Positions 25,585 through 34,290 of a stretch of DNA of 64,000 nucleotides are shown here, one piece after another. Made by a program: the position numbers and the translations under genes. Under the pieces are notes generated by a model, which saw nothing but the letters and a program-made list of their open reading frames with translations, was not told the DNA's origin and made no database searches. Source of the DNA: an uncultured Christensenella sp. (GTDB taxonomy: Bacteria; Bacillota; Clostridia; Christensenellales; Pumilibacteraceae); NCBI GenBank assembly GCA_910585955.1, contig CAJUGC010000004.1:95191-159190 (forward strand). The letters run 5' to 3'. Numbering within the stretch: position 1 is the first letter of the stretch; every line of letters begins with the position of its first letter.

Positions 25585-27069
25585 TTACCTCCTCTTGCCC
25601 GACGCGGGAACGGCGCTTTCCTCGCCCCACTTACGCGCCTTGGCTATCTTCTCCGACTGCGCGGACAGTATGCTGACCGCCGACGTAAACGCCGACTTTA
25701 ACGCGTCGAAGCCTTCCTTTACATTTTGCGTATACTCTCTTTCCGCAACCGATTTTACAGCCGCCTCGATATCCGCATAAGAAAAACCTTCGGATATACG
25801 GGCAAGCTCCGCAACTTCGCTCTCCGTGAATTTACCGTCGAGACAAAGCCCGAGGTATAACTCTATAGCGCTCTTTCTCTCGCTCTCTTCGGGAAGATCG
25901 ACGAAGAATATTTCGCTGAGTCGCCCTTTTCTGAACAGCTCGGGCGGCATAAGGGAAATATCGTTTGCCGTCGCGATGAGAAAGACTCTGCCCCTGTATT
26001 CCTGCAGCCAATACAGGAACGCGCCGAGCATTCGCTTTGCCGTATCGTTGTCGCCGCTTGACGACAGCTCCTTTTCTATCTCGTCTATCCACAATACGCA
26101 CGGACTTACGCTGTCCACATACTCGAGCGCCAAACGCATATTCCGTTCGCTCTCGCCGACGTATTTGTCGAACAGCGCGCCGATGTCGAAACGGTACAGC
26201 GGAAGCTGCCACTCCTTCGCGATGAGCCGCGCCGAAAGCGATTTGCCGCAACCGGGAACGCCTGCAAGAAGCACCCCTTTCGGGGACGAGATGTGCTTTC
26301 TGTCAAGTTCCTCGCGAGGGGCGAAGAATATCTTTTGCTTAGACCTCAGCCATTCTCTGACTCCCTCAAGCCCCGCCACATGCACGTCGCCCACTCTTAT
26401 GCGAGTAATAGACGGCACCGCGCCGAAAATCTTGTCTTTACGCATGGCTATCTCGCACAGTCTGTCGTACGAAAAGCCGCCTTCGAGCTTACCCGAGTAA
26501 TTGAGTATCGTCTTTAACTGCATCGACGTATAACCCGAGAGCATAGTCGCCGCCTTACTTATAAGCTCGTCGCCGAAGTTTTTGACCTTATTGCGGTTTA
26601 TATAAAATCTTATCGTCTTTTCCCGTTCTTTTTGCGTCGGCAGCTCGAGCGTGATGTGCATACCGAGCTTTGCGAGCGGCTGCCAAACGAAGTCCGCCGT
26701 GACTATCACGAGCGTGCTCTTTCTTTCGGCGGCGAGCCTGACGATGTTTGCGGTACGGCGGGAAAACGAATTGTCCGCATCGAGAAACCTGACGTCGCCG
26801 AGTGCGAAAACGCAGTGCGTCTTTTTCTTGAGAGTCTCCTCTATAAACGAAAGAGGCTCTCCGCCCACGTCCTGCGCCCGCTCGCCCTTGCGAAGCTCGA
26901 CGAACTGGTCGCACTCGGTGTAGAAATCTATGTCGATATTCAGCTCTCTCGCCGCTTCGGTGAGCGCTCCCTGCGCCCTGCCTCGTTCCTCTGTATGAAT
27001 GACGATCAAAGGGGTGGTCGCGGAAAGATAAGCCGCAAGTTCTTTGGTTGTCTCAATATAATTACTCAT
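25585..27069 (-). CDS. AAA+ ATPase, Ycf46-like
   Basis: 494 residues. The N-terminal half (1-240) looks like the degenerate RecA-like domain of Ycf46 proteins, starting TTPLIVIHTEERGRA. The C-terminal AAA+ domain has Walker A GVPGCGKS (270-277), Walker B VLWIDEIE with Asp 329 and Glu 330, sensor 1 ATANDI, an arginine-finger-like FRKGRLSEIFFVDLP and a lid helix. All catalytic residues appear present, so ATP-driven remodelling is likely. It overlaps the 145-residue gene by ATGA and is followed after one base by a membrane-hairpin gene, so it probably acts on the operon's membrane proteins; that is inference. Confidence 0.87.
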   Translation of the reverse strand: MSNYIETTKELAAYLSATTPLIVIHTEERGRAQGALTEAARELNIDIDFYTECDQFVELRKGERAQDVGGEPLSFIEETLKKKTHCVFALGDVRFLDADNSFSRRTANIVRLAAERKSTLVIVTADFVWQPLAKLGMHITLELPTQKEREKTIRFYINRNKVKNFGDELISKAATMLSGYTSMQLKTILNYSGKLEGGFSYDRLCEIAMRKDKIFGAVPSITRIRVGDVHVAGLEGVREWLRSKQKIFFAPREELDRKHISSPKGVLLAGVPGCGKSLSARLIAKEWQLPLYRFDIGALFDKYVGESERNMRLALEYVDSVSPCVLWIDEIEKELSSSGDNDTAKRMLGAFLYWLQEYRGRVFLIATANDISLMPPELFRKGRLSEIFFVDLPEESERKSAIELYLGLCLDGKFTESEVAELARISEGFSYADIEAAVKSVAEREYTQNVKEGFDALKSAFTSAVSILSAQSEKIAKARKWGEESAVPASGKRR

Positions 27070-27503
27070 TTCGTGTCCGTTTTAAACGCGCTTTCGAGCG
27101 CGCAGATCTCGTGACCCAAATCAGGGTCGTCTCCGCCGTAACGCTCCTTAAGCGCTGCGGCGGCGGCTTTCGTCGCCCTCTCGAGCGAATCCGTAAGCGC
27201 GGCTTTATCCTCTTTCCTCAAAAATCCGAGCTTCTTGAAAAACATCAGAAGTTTGAGACGAGAAGAAAACTTCCTAAGAGCGTATACGCGTTCCGTTCCG
27301 CTCATCTCGACGTCGAGACTTAGGCGACTTTTGTTAAAGTCGTCCGTCACAAAATCGGAAATACGGTTGAACAGCGGCGCGTACAGTTCCTTTTCTTTGA
27401 GGCTTCCGCACGAGAGAATTTCGGCGCTTTCATAGTCGAGTCGGCGCGAAAGAACGGCGTTCCACTCTTCGTACCGCGCCGGTCCTTTCCTCTTGCGGCG
27501 CAT
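27066..27503 (-). CDS. Small helical protein of the TIR operon, unknown function
   Basis: 145 residues, no recognised family. It is charged and predicted helical, with a basic N-terminus (MRRKRKGPARYEEWN), a central FFKKLGFLRKEDKAALTDSLERATKAAAAALKERY-like helix pair, and no membrane segment. Its ATG shares bases with the stop of the 55-residue gene upstream (TAATG), and its stop overlaps the AAA+ start (ATGA). Such coupling implies fixed stoichiometry, perhaps an adaptor of the ATPase. Confidence 0.72.
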   Translation of the reverse strand: MRRKRKGPARYEEWNAVLSRRLDYESAEILSCGSLKEKELYAPLFNRISDFVTDDFNKSRLSLDVEMSGTERVYALRKFSSRLKLLMFFKKLGFLRKEDKAALTDSLERATKAAAAALKERYGGDDPDLGHEICALESAFKTDTK

Positions 27504-27670
27504 TACTTCTTATATTTCGAGGGCGGCTCTATGCTCCACTTGGGCAGCTTTTTGTTTATTTCGTTGAGCTGCTCGGTGGACAGCATATTCGCTCCCTCGT
27601 CGGTTATGAACATCGAGATGTCGAGCATATCTTCGCCGACGCCTGCGTCCTTCTTATCTTCCTCGTTCAT
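27503..27670 (-). CDS. 55-residue acidic protein of the TIR operon
   Basis: A short gene in the 180-base gap between two operon members. It starts at the ATG at 27670 behind AAAGGAG with a seven-base spacing and stops at 27503, where TAATG joins it to the next gene. The product begins MNEEDKKDAGVGED, contains DISMFITDEGANMLS and ends PPSKYKK; it is acidic at the start and basic at the end. No family is recognised. The good ribosome binding site and coupling on one side, with a 13-base gap on the other, argue that it is translated. Confidence 0.75.
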   Translation of the reverse strand: MNEEDKKDAGVGEDMLDISMFITDEGANMLSTEQLNEINKKLPKWSIEPPSKYKK

Positions 27671-27683
27671 GACAATCTCCTTT

Positions 27684-29312
27684 TTAGATGTACTCGAGTT
27701 TTTGCAATACTTCGTCTTTGACAGCCGCCGCCTCTTCGAAGATCTTGCGATAGCCGTCTATTTCGTCGAGACAGGCGATAAGCGTACTTTTACCTCGCTC
27801 TATCCTTGCGGGGAACGCCTTTATTTTGAGCGCCGTCGTTATCACCACTACGGCGACGAATATGACGAACAGACCCGCTCCCGCGATATAGCCCCAAATG
27901 ATGTTCGCCGCCATGCCGATTATGCAACCGACAAGAAGCGCGGCAATGGCGATTATGCTTAAGACAAGATTGGATTTCGTAAATATCACGAGACGCGAAC
28001 GCTCGGCAAGGAACTTGTTTTCGAGCGCCTTCGTGACCGCCTCGCGGTCTTTGCCGTCCGTCGTGTCCTCCCAAAGGTCGATTTTAAGTTTGAACGCCGC
28101 GGGAGCGGAGCTTTTGATATTGTGGTCGTACTCCTCGATTGCGTCTTTATACCAGCCTTTGGTCTTTTCCATGGCAAACTTCTGGACCGTCTCGTCCTCG
28201 CCCTCGGGATAGACCGCCCACTTGAACATCTGTTTGCCGATATTGGGCGCGTCTTTTACCGTTTCCATATACGCGGCATACTGTTTCTTAGCCGCTTCGA
28301 CGTCGCCTTCGTGCTCCATTACGAGCTTATAAAACATCTGTTCGTTACGAAGCCTTATCTCTTCCTCGTCGTAATTCGTGACAAGATCGTCAAGCAACGC
28401 GTCAACGCTGCGGATAAAGTCGCTCGAACAATCGTAATGCTTGACGTTGTCGAGAGCTTCCACACGTTTGAGCGCCGTCTTGTATCTTCCGGCATTGGAA
28501 AGCGACGCATTCATTTCGTCTACGTTCTCGCAATACTCGCCGAGCACGCCGGCCTTCATGGAAACTTTTTCGGCGGGAAGACTCGTGATATAGCCGTTGT
28601 AGCTCGATACGAGGTCCGAGGATATCTCCGTATTGGCGGAAAGCTCCGATACCCACTTGTCTACCGTCGAGCGAACGAACTCGTCGAGACCGTAATCGTT
28701 GCCGAACACGCCGTACAGATACGCTTGAAGAAGCAGCGCGGTCTCTCTCGGAGGATGCGCCGAATCTACCGAGCCGAAGTAATCGAACATCCATTCGCGC
28801 GCCTCGCGGTGGCGACCGAAGCGGAGATTGAGAAGACAAAAGAACAGCGACGTCTTTACGGCGTCTCTTCTCATAGCCTCGGAAACGGCGTTTTTGCAGA
28901 CCTCTCTGTCGTTCTGCACCCAGGCGCTTATCGCTATGAACGCATATGAAAGCCAATAGCGCGAGCTGGACATCCAAAGCTCCTCAGACAGTTTGGACAC
29001 CGTGGAATTGCGCGCAAGGTTGATGTTGAAGTCCTTTATCACGCCGAGCACCGAACGGCGAACCACCTGATAGGTCTTGAGCTGTTCGTTGAGCTGTTGT
29101 TCTATTTTGAGGACGTTTTCGTGAGCGAGCTGTTTTTCCTCGCCCTCGATTATCATCTCGCGTAAATCGATTATTTTCTGATTTACGTTTGCCACGGTCT
29201 TGTCTATCTTGTCGAGAGCGACGTTTACCTTCTGCGCCTCGGCAGATACGCCCGAAGCGAACCTGTCCGCCGTGCTTTTGAGCTCGCTTACGAGCGACGA
29301 CGTATTACTCAT
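27684..29312 (-). CDS. Membrane-hairpin helical protein, paralogue 2 of the TIR operon
   Basis: 542 residues, function unknown. N-terminal coiled coil (about 15-80), then a helical repeat-like region with SSRYWLSYAFIAISAW ... DAVKTSLFFCLLNLRFGRHREAREW, closely matching the 596-residue neighbour (DYWLAYATMAVMLW ... NERKSALFFLLASLRFDRIEAAREW). Two adjacent transmembrane helices (about 440-490: LSIIAIAALLVGCIIGMAA and GYIAGAGLFVIFVAVVVI) precede a C-terminal amphipathic helix (GYRKIFEEAAAVKDEVLQKL). No signal peptide. It overlaps the upstream paralogue by eight bases (ATGAGTAA). Confidence 0.8.
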   Translation of the reverse strand: MSNTSSLVSELKSTADRFASGVSAEAQKVNVALDKIDKTVANVNQKIIDLREMIIEGEEKQLAHENVLKIEQQLNEQLKTYQVVRRSVLGVIKDFNINLARNSTVSKLSEELWMSSSRYWLSYAFIAISAWVQNDREVCKNAVSEAMRRDAVKTSLFFCLLNLRFGRHREAREWMFDYFGSVDSAHPPRETALLLQAYLYGVFGNDYGLDEFVRSTVDKWVSELSANTEISSDLVSSYNGYITSLPAEKVSMKAGVLGEYCENVDEMNASLSNAGRYKTALKRVEALDNVKHYDCSSDFIRSVDALLDDLVTNYDEEEIRLRNEQMFYKLVMEHEGDVEAAKKQYAAYMETVKDAPNIGKQMFKWAVYPEGEDETVQKFAMEKTKGWYKDAIEEYDHNIKSSAPAAFKLKIDLWEDTTDGKDREAVTKALENKFLAERSRLVIFTKSNLVLSIIAIAALLVGCIIGMAANIIWGYIAGAGLFVIFVAVVVITTALKIKAFPARIERGKSTLIACLDEIDGYRKIFEEAAAVKDEVLQKLEYI

Positions 29313-31095
29313 TGGCGTTTACCTCCTTCAATACTTTTAAAAGTTCGTCGTACACGCTGTCCGCTTCCCTGTAAGCCGCGCGCCAGCCTGCCAAATCTTT
29401 AAGTCCCGTTTCGAGCATTTTAACTCCGTTTTCAATGCGGTAATCGAAGCTTCGTCGGATCTTTTCCCGCTGAGTTATTCCGAGCATTACGAGTCCCGCC
29501 GCAGCGCCTGCGGCTACGAGCGCAAGCATCAAAAGCGTTACGCTCGCGGACGTCTTCCAACCCACGACGAAACCGACGACGGTGAGAACGGCGAACAGTG
29601 CGGTCATGACGGCGAATATAGCCGTAAGCTTGTTCGATAGCGAGACTTGTTTGTCCTCTTTTATCCTCGCCTTTATAAGTCCGTCGTAATGCTTCAAAAG
29701 TTTCGGCTTGTTCTCCCCGAAACTGTTTTCGTCGCCCGACAGTTTGCAACCGTCTATCGCATAGTCGTAAACCGCCTTTTCCCTTTCTCGGTAGCCGGCG
29801 TACTTTTCGGCTCCCGCAACCGCTTCTTTGCGTATGAACGAAAGCGCGAATTTCTTGACGCGCGAATCGGCTTTGGAATCCGCCCCGAGAGCGCTGTTCG
29901 TCATTATGAGAGCGAGATTGCGGTTTTGGGCTTTCTGCATTAAGTAGTTGTCGAAAGACGCCTTCGCTTCGTCGATTCTGCCGTTTGCTTTAACGACCAT
30001 TTCTTCGTATGCTATCTTATCGAGAAGTTCCTGCTCCGCATCGTCGTTTGAGGATATGAGAGCGTAAAGCGCGTCTTCTATGCGTTCCGCGAGCCGGTCG
30101 GAAAGAGGCGCGTCTTCGCTTATGACCGACTTAAAATAATCGCGAAGTTTTGCGTTCTTTTCGGCGTCCGACAGAAGGCTCATCATGTCGTCGTACTCGG
30201 GACAAATGTGCTTTAAAGCCACGAACTCCTTTCGCGTAACGGAGATGTAAGCGTCGAAATAGCCGTCCACCGCTTCCTGCACCGCTCTTCTCGAAGCGGG
30301 ATCGCGGTTGCTCTCCTCTAAAAGAGAGCGTATCTTTTCCTGCACGGCGCGGGCAAATTCCGCGTCCGCGCCGAGCGCGCCGCAGAGGAGCACCTGCAAT
30401 ATGTAGATTATTTCCTCGCCTACGCCGCCGCCGTCCACAAGATCGAAGTACACCCTATACCACTCGCGAGCCGCTTCTATGCGGTCGAAACGAAGGCTGG
30501 CAAGCAAGAAGAACAACGCCGACTTGCGTTCGTTTATCTGCATACTCTTGAATACAGCGCGCTCGCACGCCTCACGCTCGTCGCTTGCCCAAAGCATGAC
30601 CGCCATGGTCGCGTACGCGAGCCAATAGTCGGTGTTCGCAAGATACATCTTTTCGACCTTTTGCCGAGGCTCGTCACTCTTCCAGATGTTGGCGTCGAGA
30701 CCGACGACATAGCCGAGCGCGACCTGCCGAAGCTCGTTGTATAGCCCGTAGCGGACATTGTACTTATCGTAATCGCCCGTGAGATTTTTGGAAGCCGTGC
30801 TGCCGTTTTTGAGCAGTCTGTAGCTGTCGACGAGATCGTCTATGGTTCTCGAGACGTTTTCCGCAACGACCTGCTCCTTATCCGTATTCACAGCCGTATT
30901 TTCGAGATGGGGCTGCACTGCGTCGTGAAGCCGCCTTACGACGTCTATGCCGCTGAAAACGTCTTCCTGCGCCCGCGCCACGTCTACGACGAGTCTGTTG
31001 TGATATTCGACGGCGCGGTTATATTCGTTGAGCGTCCTTACATACTCCTCGTCTATCTGCCGCTGTCGCTCGTATTCTGCATCGTAATCGGACAT
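29305..31095 (-). CDS. Membrane-hairpin helical protein, paralogue 1 of the TIR operon
   Basis: 596 residues, function unknown. It has a Tyr/Arg-rich N-terminal helix, a helical middle with TPR-like spacing, two transmembrane helices (about 485-540) and a C-terminal amphipathic helix (GWRAAYREADSVYDELLKVL). The IAYEEMVVKANGRIDEAKASFDNYLMQKAQ stretch, shown here only as a landmark in two parts (IAYEEMVVKANGR and IDEAKASFDNYL), corresponds to IAYQEKIIEAKGR and LEEAMAKKAQEE in the 569-residue paralogue. AAGGAGG precedes the ATG, 17 bases after the TIR gene. Confidence 0.8.
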   Translation of the reverse strand: MSDYDAEYERQRQIDEEYVRTLNEYNRAVEYHNRLVVDVARAQEDVFSGIDVVRRLHDAVQPHLENTAVNTDKEQVVAENVSRTIDDLVDSYRLLKNGSTASKNLTGDYDKYNVRYGLYNELRQVALGYVVGLDANIWKSDEPRQKVEKMYLANTDYWLAYATMAVMLWASDEREACERAVFKSMQINERKSALFFLLASLRFDRIEAAREWYRVYFDLVDGGGVGEEIIYILQVLLCGALGADAEFARAVQEKIRSLLEESNRDPASRRAVQEAVDGYFDAYISVTRKEFVALKHICPEYDDMMSLLSDAEKNAKLRDYFKSVISEDAPLSDRLAERIEDALYALISSNDDAEQELLDKIAYEEMVVKANGRIDEAKASFDNYLMQKAQNRNLALIMTNSALGADSKADSRVKKFALSFIRKEAVAGAEKYAGYREREKAVYDYAIDGCKLSGDENSFGENKPKLLKHYDGLIKARIKEDKQVSLSNKLTAIFAVMTALFAVLTVVGFVVGWKTSASVTLLMLALVAAGAAAGLVMLGITQREKIRRSFDYRIENGVKMLETGLKDLAGWRAAYREADSVYDELLKVLKEVNANE

Positions 31096-31112
31096 TGCTT
31101 ACCTCCTTTTTG

Positions 31113-33851
31113 TTATTTTAAATACTTGACGGCTTCTTTGCGAGCGGCTTCGGATATTTCGCCGATCGCCAAGAAGTCTCCGAACTTCATTTTCTTCCCG
31201 TAAGCAACCACCTTGTCTTCCGCCTTGACTCCCTTTTTCCGAAGCGACGCCACAATGTCCGCCGTAGACGAAGAGTATGAGCGAAGGTTCAAAAGATAGG
31301 CTTGCAGGAGATTGCACTGCGCGCCGCGCGTCGTAGTTTCTATGTTTTTCGGTTTGTCTATCTGCAAAAGCAGCCTCGCAAACAGCGCGTCTTTTATGCT
31401 CTGTTCGCCCTTAAAGTCGCACGCGAAACGGACTGTTATGTCTGCCGGCACATACTGAGCATAGTCGAGTATGACGGGCAAAACGCTCTCGTAGCCTCCT
31501 TTAAGCGCTTCGTAATGTCTGACGAAAAACTCGCGGGAACGAGACGGATTGTCCGAAAGATAAGCTTTCAGATGTTTTATGTACGTCTCGTCGTAGGAGT
31601 CCGGCAAAATGTCGAGATAGAGTTCGAGCGCTCTGTCCGAGAACGGAAAATCGCCGAACATTTCGAATATCTCCCGCTTCAAATGCTCGTCGTCGCGCCC
31701 CGCCATATAGCTCTCTATCGTGCGGTTGCAAGCGGACGACTTCGCAGTCCTCGGCGCAAGAATCTTCATAAACTCTTCTTTAAGCGGATTACTGCCGAGC
31801 AGCAGTCTTTCGTAAGCGGATATTTCCACGACGGGCACGCGCTCGGCAAGAATCGCCACCGTCGAAAGTCTGTCCGGCCCTTCGCCTTTAAGCGCGTCGC
31901 AGAGGAGCTGTTCCGCAAGCTTTTTGTCTACATTGAACTCGAAAAGCCGAAGCTTTATGTCGCCGAGCTCGCACTTTCGTATGAGAAGCCGCATATTGTG
32001 CGCGCCTATCTCGGCAAGACCCGTTTCGTATCTGAGATGCCGCAAGACCTCGTTCGCTACCGCCGAGCCTCCGTTTGCCGCCATGCTTATGAGCTTATCG
32101 ACCGCTATGCCGTCGAGCGGACGTCTGCCGAAATTCGCAAGTACGGTGCGAAGTCCCGCTATGTCCGTCACTTTGCCGAGCGCGCCCGATAGCCCAGAAA
32201 CGTCGAGTTTGAGCTTATTCTTCGTCATTATGGGAACTACCGCGAGCGCTACGCCCAAGTCCTCGCACGAAGAGAGCCAGTCGTTCAGCTTTTCCTCAAT
32301 CTCGTCGGTACAGACAAGCTTGTTTCCTATGCCGAGCAAAACCGACTGCTTCGTCGCGCTGTCCTTATAGCTTTTCAAAAACGACATAAGAACGTAGTCG
32401 CCGTCCATCTGCGGTACCGAACGCAAAAGTTCGCGCACGTCGTCGCTTCTGCCGTTTATGAACAGCATTGCCACAAGGTCGTTTATGACGCGCGTGTCGT
32501 ACAGTTCGGCATAATTCACAAGGTCGAGCACGAAGCACTGACGGCGATAGTCCTTTATTGCGCCGAAGCACTTGGCAAGGTACACGAGAAGCTTGGCATT
32601 CGTGACGGCGCCGTAAACGGCGCGCTCGGAAAGAGTTATCGCAGGATAGTATCCGCGTATCCTGCCCGCTATGTTGTTTATGTTCGCAAGTATTCCCGCG
32701 CGTTCGCCGACCGTAACTTTGGGAAGCTTCGTAAGTTCGAGGCAAAGATCGGCGACATATTTTATTTCGCGCGGATCGAAGCGGATTATCTGCTCGTTCA
32801 CGACGCGCTCGGCTTCGTATGCATTGCCTGCCGACATACAGGAAAGCGCCATTGCGAACGCTTCCGTAAGATTGCCCGCCGCATACATAGAGCTTCCCGT
32901 GACAGCCATTTTGCTTATCAGCTCCGCTATCGCCGCTTTGTCTATCTCGGGAGCACTTTGGGACGAAGCGTAAGCCGCGTTTTCTCTTTCTTTTGCCGCA
33001 AACGCCGCGGCGCTGTCGAGCCAATCGCCTCTGCGGGCGTCTATGGGCTCGTAATTTCTGAATCTTCTGCGAAGGGGCGCGGGAAAACTGTCCTCATCGA
33101 GTCCGCCGTGAATAACCTGGAGTTTTTTGTCGTCGAGCGCAATAAAACGCTTCCAGACATTTTCGCTTGCAGTCAAAGAGTCTACGGTATCGGCTACCAC
33201 GAACATACAGCCCGAGCTTTCTATCGCCGGGAAAATATACGCCTCCGTATTGATATGCGCGCCCTTTTCGAGTTTATCCGCTATAAACACTCGGGCGCCG
33301 CGCTCGGAAAGTCTTTCGTAAAGCTTTTCCGCCGTTTCCTTTTCGCCCTCGGACGAGCCGTGACAGATATATACGTCGTAAGGCTGTTGCGCCCTGCTTA
33401 TTTCATAGGTCTGACTGCGTATGCGCTCGACCTCGTCCACTTTGAGCATATAAGATTCGCGTTCCGCAGGCGAACAAAGCGCGAACATTTTACTTATGTA
33501 ACGGGAATTTTTTGCCGACTGACGGCTGACGCGGTGGCAAATGGGACGGAAAGAGCCGTTTTCTTCGACATATTCTATGCCGTAGTCCGAAAGAAAAGCT
33601 CCCCAATACGGAAATATCTCGTCGGGATAGCTGCCTATTATGTCGTCGTAGCGTTCGAGCGCTTCGTCGAAATGCCCATGCACACGTCTGCCGTTGGCTT
33701 CGTTGAGCTGATTGACGAACTCGACCGGCACCTCATCTTTTTCAGGGTAATCATATTCGTTGCCGCAATACACACACTTAAGCCTGCCGCTTTCGAGCTT
33801 TTTAAGTACGCTTTCGCAGGTATTGCAATGCAACTGCTCCAAATTACTCAT
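31113..33851 (-). CDS. Zinc-ribbon, TIR-domain and helical-repeat protein
   Basis: 912 residues, first gene of the seven-gene operon. Residues 9-29 hold a zinc ribbon (Cys 9, 12, 26, 29). Residues ~157-272 are a TIR domain of the type common in Firmicutes: YDVYICHGSSEGEKETAEKL, RGARVFIADKLEKG, YIFPAIESSGCMFVV and NVWKRFIALDD. In relatives the last motif reads NEWSRFLAL, with Glu as the NADase residue; here that position is Val 232. The remaining ~600 residues are helical and repeat-like. No membrane segment. It may be a cytosolic sensor or scaffold for the membrane paralogues. Whether it cleaves NAD is doubtful. Confidence 0.83.
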   Translation of the reverse strand: MSNLEQLHCNTCESVLKKLESGRLKCVYCGNEYDYPEKDEVPVEFVNQLNEANGRRVHGHFDEALERYDDIIGSYPDEIFPYWGAFLSDYGIEYVEENGSFRPICHRVSRQSAKNSRYISKMFALCSPAERESYMLKVDEVERIRSQTYEISRAQQPYDVYICHGSSEGEKETAEKLYERLSERGARVFIADKLEKGAHINTEAYIFPAIESSGCMFVVADTVDSLTASENVWKRFIALDDKKLQVIHGGLDEDSFPAPLRRRFRNYEPIDARRGDWLDSAAAFAAKERENAAYASSQSAPEIDKAAIAELISKMAVTGSSMYAAGNLTEAFAMALSCMSAGNAYEAERVVNEQIIRFDPREIKYVADLCLELTKLPKVTVGERAGILANINNIAGRIRGYYPAITLSERAVYGAVTNAKLLVYLAKCFGAIKDYRRQCFVLDLVNYAELYDTRVINDLVAMLFINGRSDDVRELLRSVPQMDGDYVLMSFLKSYKDSATKQSVLLGIGNKLVCTDEIEEKLNDWLSSCEDLGVALAVVPIMTKNKLKLDVSGLSGALGKVTDIAGLRTVLANFGRRPLDGIAVDKLISMAANGGSAVANEVLRHLRYETGLAEIGAHNMRLLIRKCELGDIKLRLFEFNVDKKLAEQLLCDALKGEGPDRLSTVAILAERVPVVEISAYERLLLGSNPLKEEFMKILAPRTAKSSACNRTIESYMAGRDDEHLKREIFEMFGDFPFSDRALELYLDILPDSYDETYIKHLKAYLSDNPSRSREFFVRHYEALKGGYESVLPVILDYAQYVPADITVRFACDFKGEQSIKDALFARLLLQIDKPKNIETTTRGAQCNLLQAYLLNLRSYSSSTADIVASLRKKGVKAEDKVVAYGKKMKFGDFLAIGEISEAARKEAVKYLK

Positions 33852-33883
33852 TTACTCTCTTTCCTTCTTTAACTTCTTCCTTT

Positions 33884-33912
33884 ATTTTAACATTTTGTGG
33901 GCATATTGTCAA
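33884..33912 (-). promoter_or_regulatory. SigA promoter of the TIR/AAA operon
   Basis: TTGACA, 17 bases, TAAAAT on the minus strand, with TG one base before the -10. The transcript starts about 25 bases upstream of the TIR gene start. No second strong promoter is seen before 23812. Confidence 0.8.
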
Positions 33913-33976
33913 CATTATTTATCGATTAAAGACGAAAAAAAGCGACCCCGAACGAAAAATATTCGCCATGGGTCGT

Positions 33977-34243
33977 TTACTTTTTTTCGCCGTCGTAGAA
34001 TGACAGCGCTTTTTCGTTTGAAATCACTTCGCGGTAGACCTTAGTCATCTTTTCGTCCTCGGGCGGAGCGAGCGGATACCGCCAGGAAAACGGGATTATC
34101 TCCTCTTCGCAGCCTATGATTTTGGGCTTGTCGACGCTGAGCTTTAAGTTGCGAACGCGCGCGCGCTTGGCTTCCGTATCCTCGTCCGTCATGCTTTCTT
34201 TTCTTCCGCGCGTTTCCCTTGTACGACTTTTGTTTTTGACCAT
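33977..34243 (-). CDS. Small charged protein, unknown function
   Basis: 88 residues, no recognised family. The N-terminal third is basic and rich in Arg, Lys and Thr (KSRTRETRGRKES); the centre has IIGCEEEIIPFSWRYPLAPPEDEKM and the end is FYDGEKK. No membrane segment. A strong AAAGGAGG sits eight bases before the ATG, which is the main support. It follows the 210-residue membrane gene by 47 bases and is probably co-transcribed with it. Confidence 0.62.
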   Translation of the reverse strand: MVKNKSRTRETRGRKESMTDEDTEAKRARVRNLKLSVDKPKIIGCEEEIIPFSWRYPLAPPEDEKMTKVYREVISNEKALSFYDGEKK

Positions 34244-34290
34244 ACGCCCTCCTTTCCTTATAATATTCCTTGGGTGTCAAGCAATATGCG

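Noticed and set aside
23934..25676. 580-residue open frame on the plus strand opposite the AAA+ and membrane-hairpin genes
   Set aside because: It lies antisense to two well supported genes with ribosome binding sites and membrane helices, and its product has no recognisable domain.
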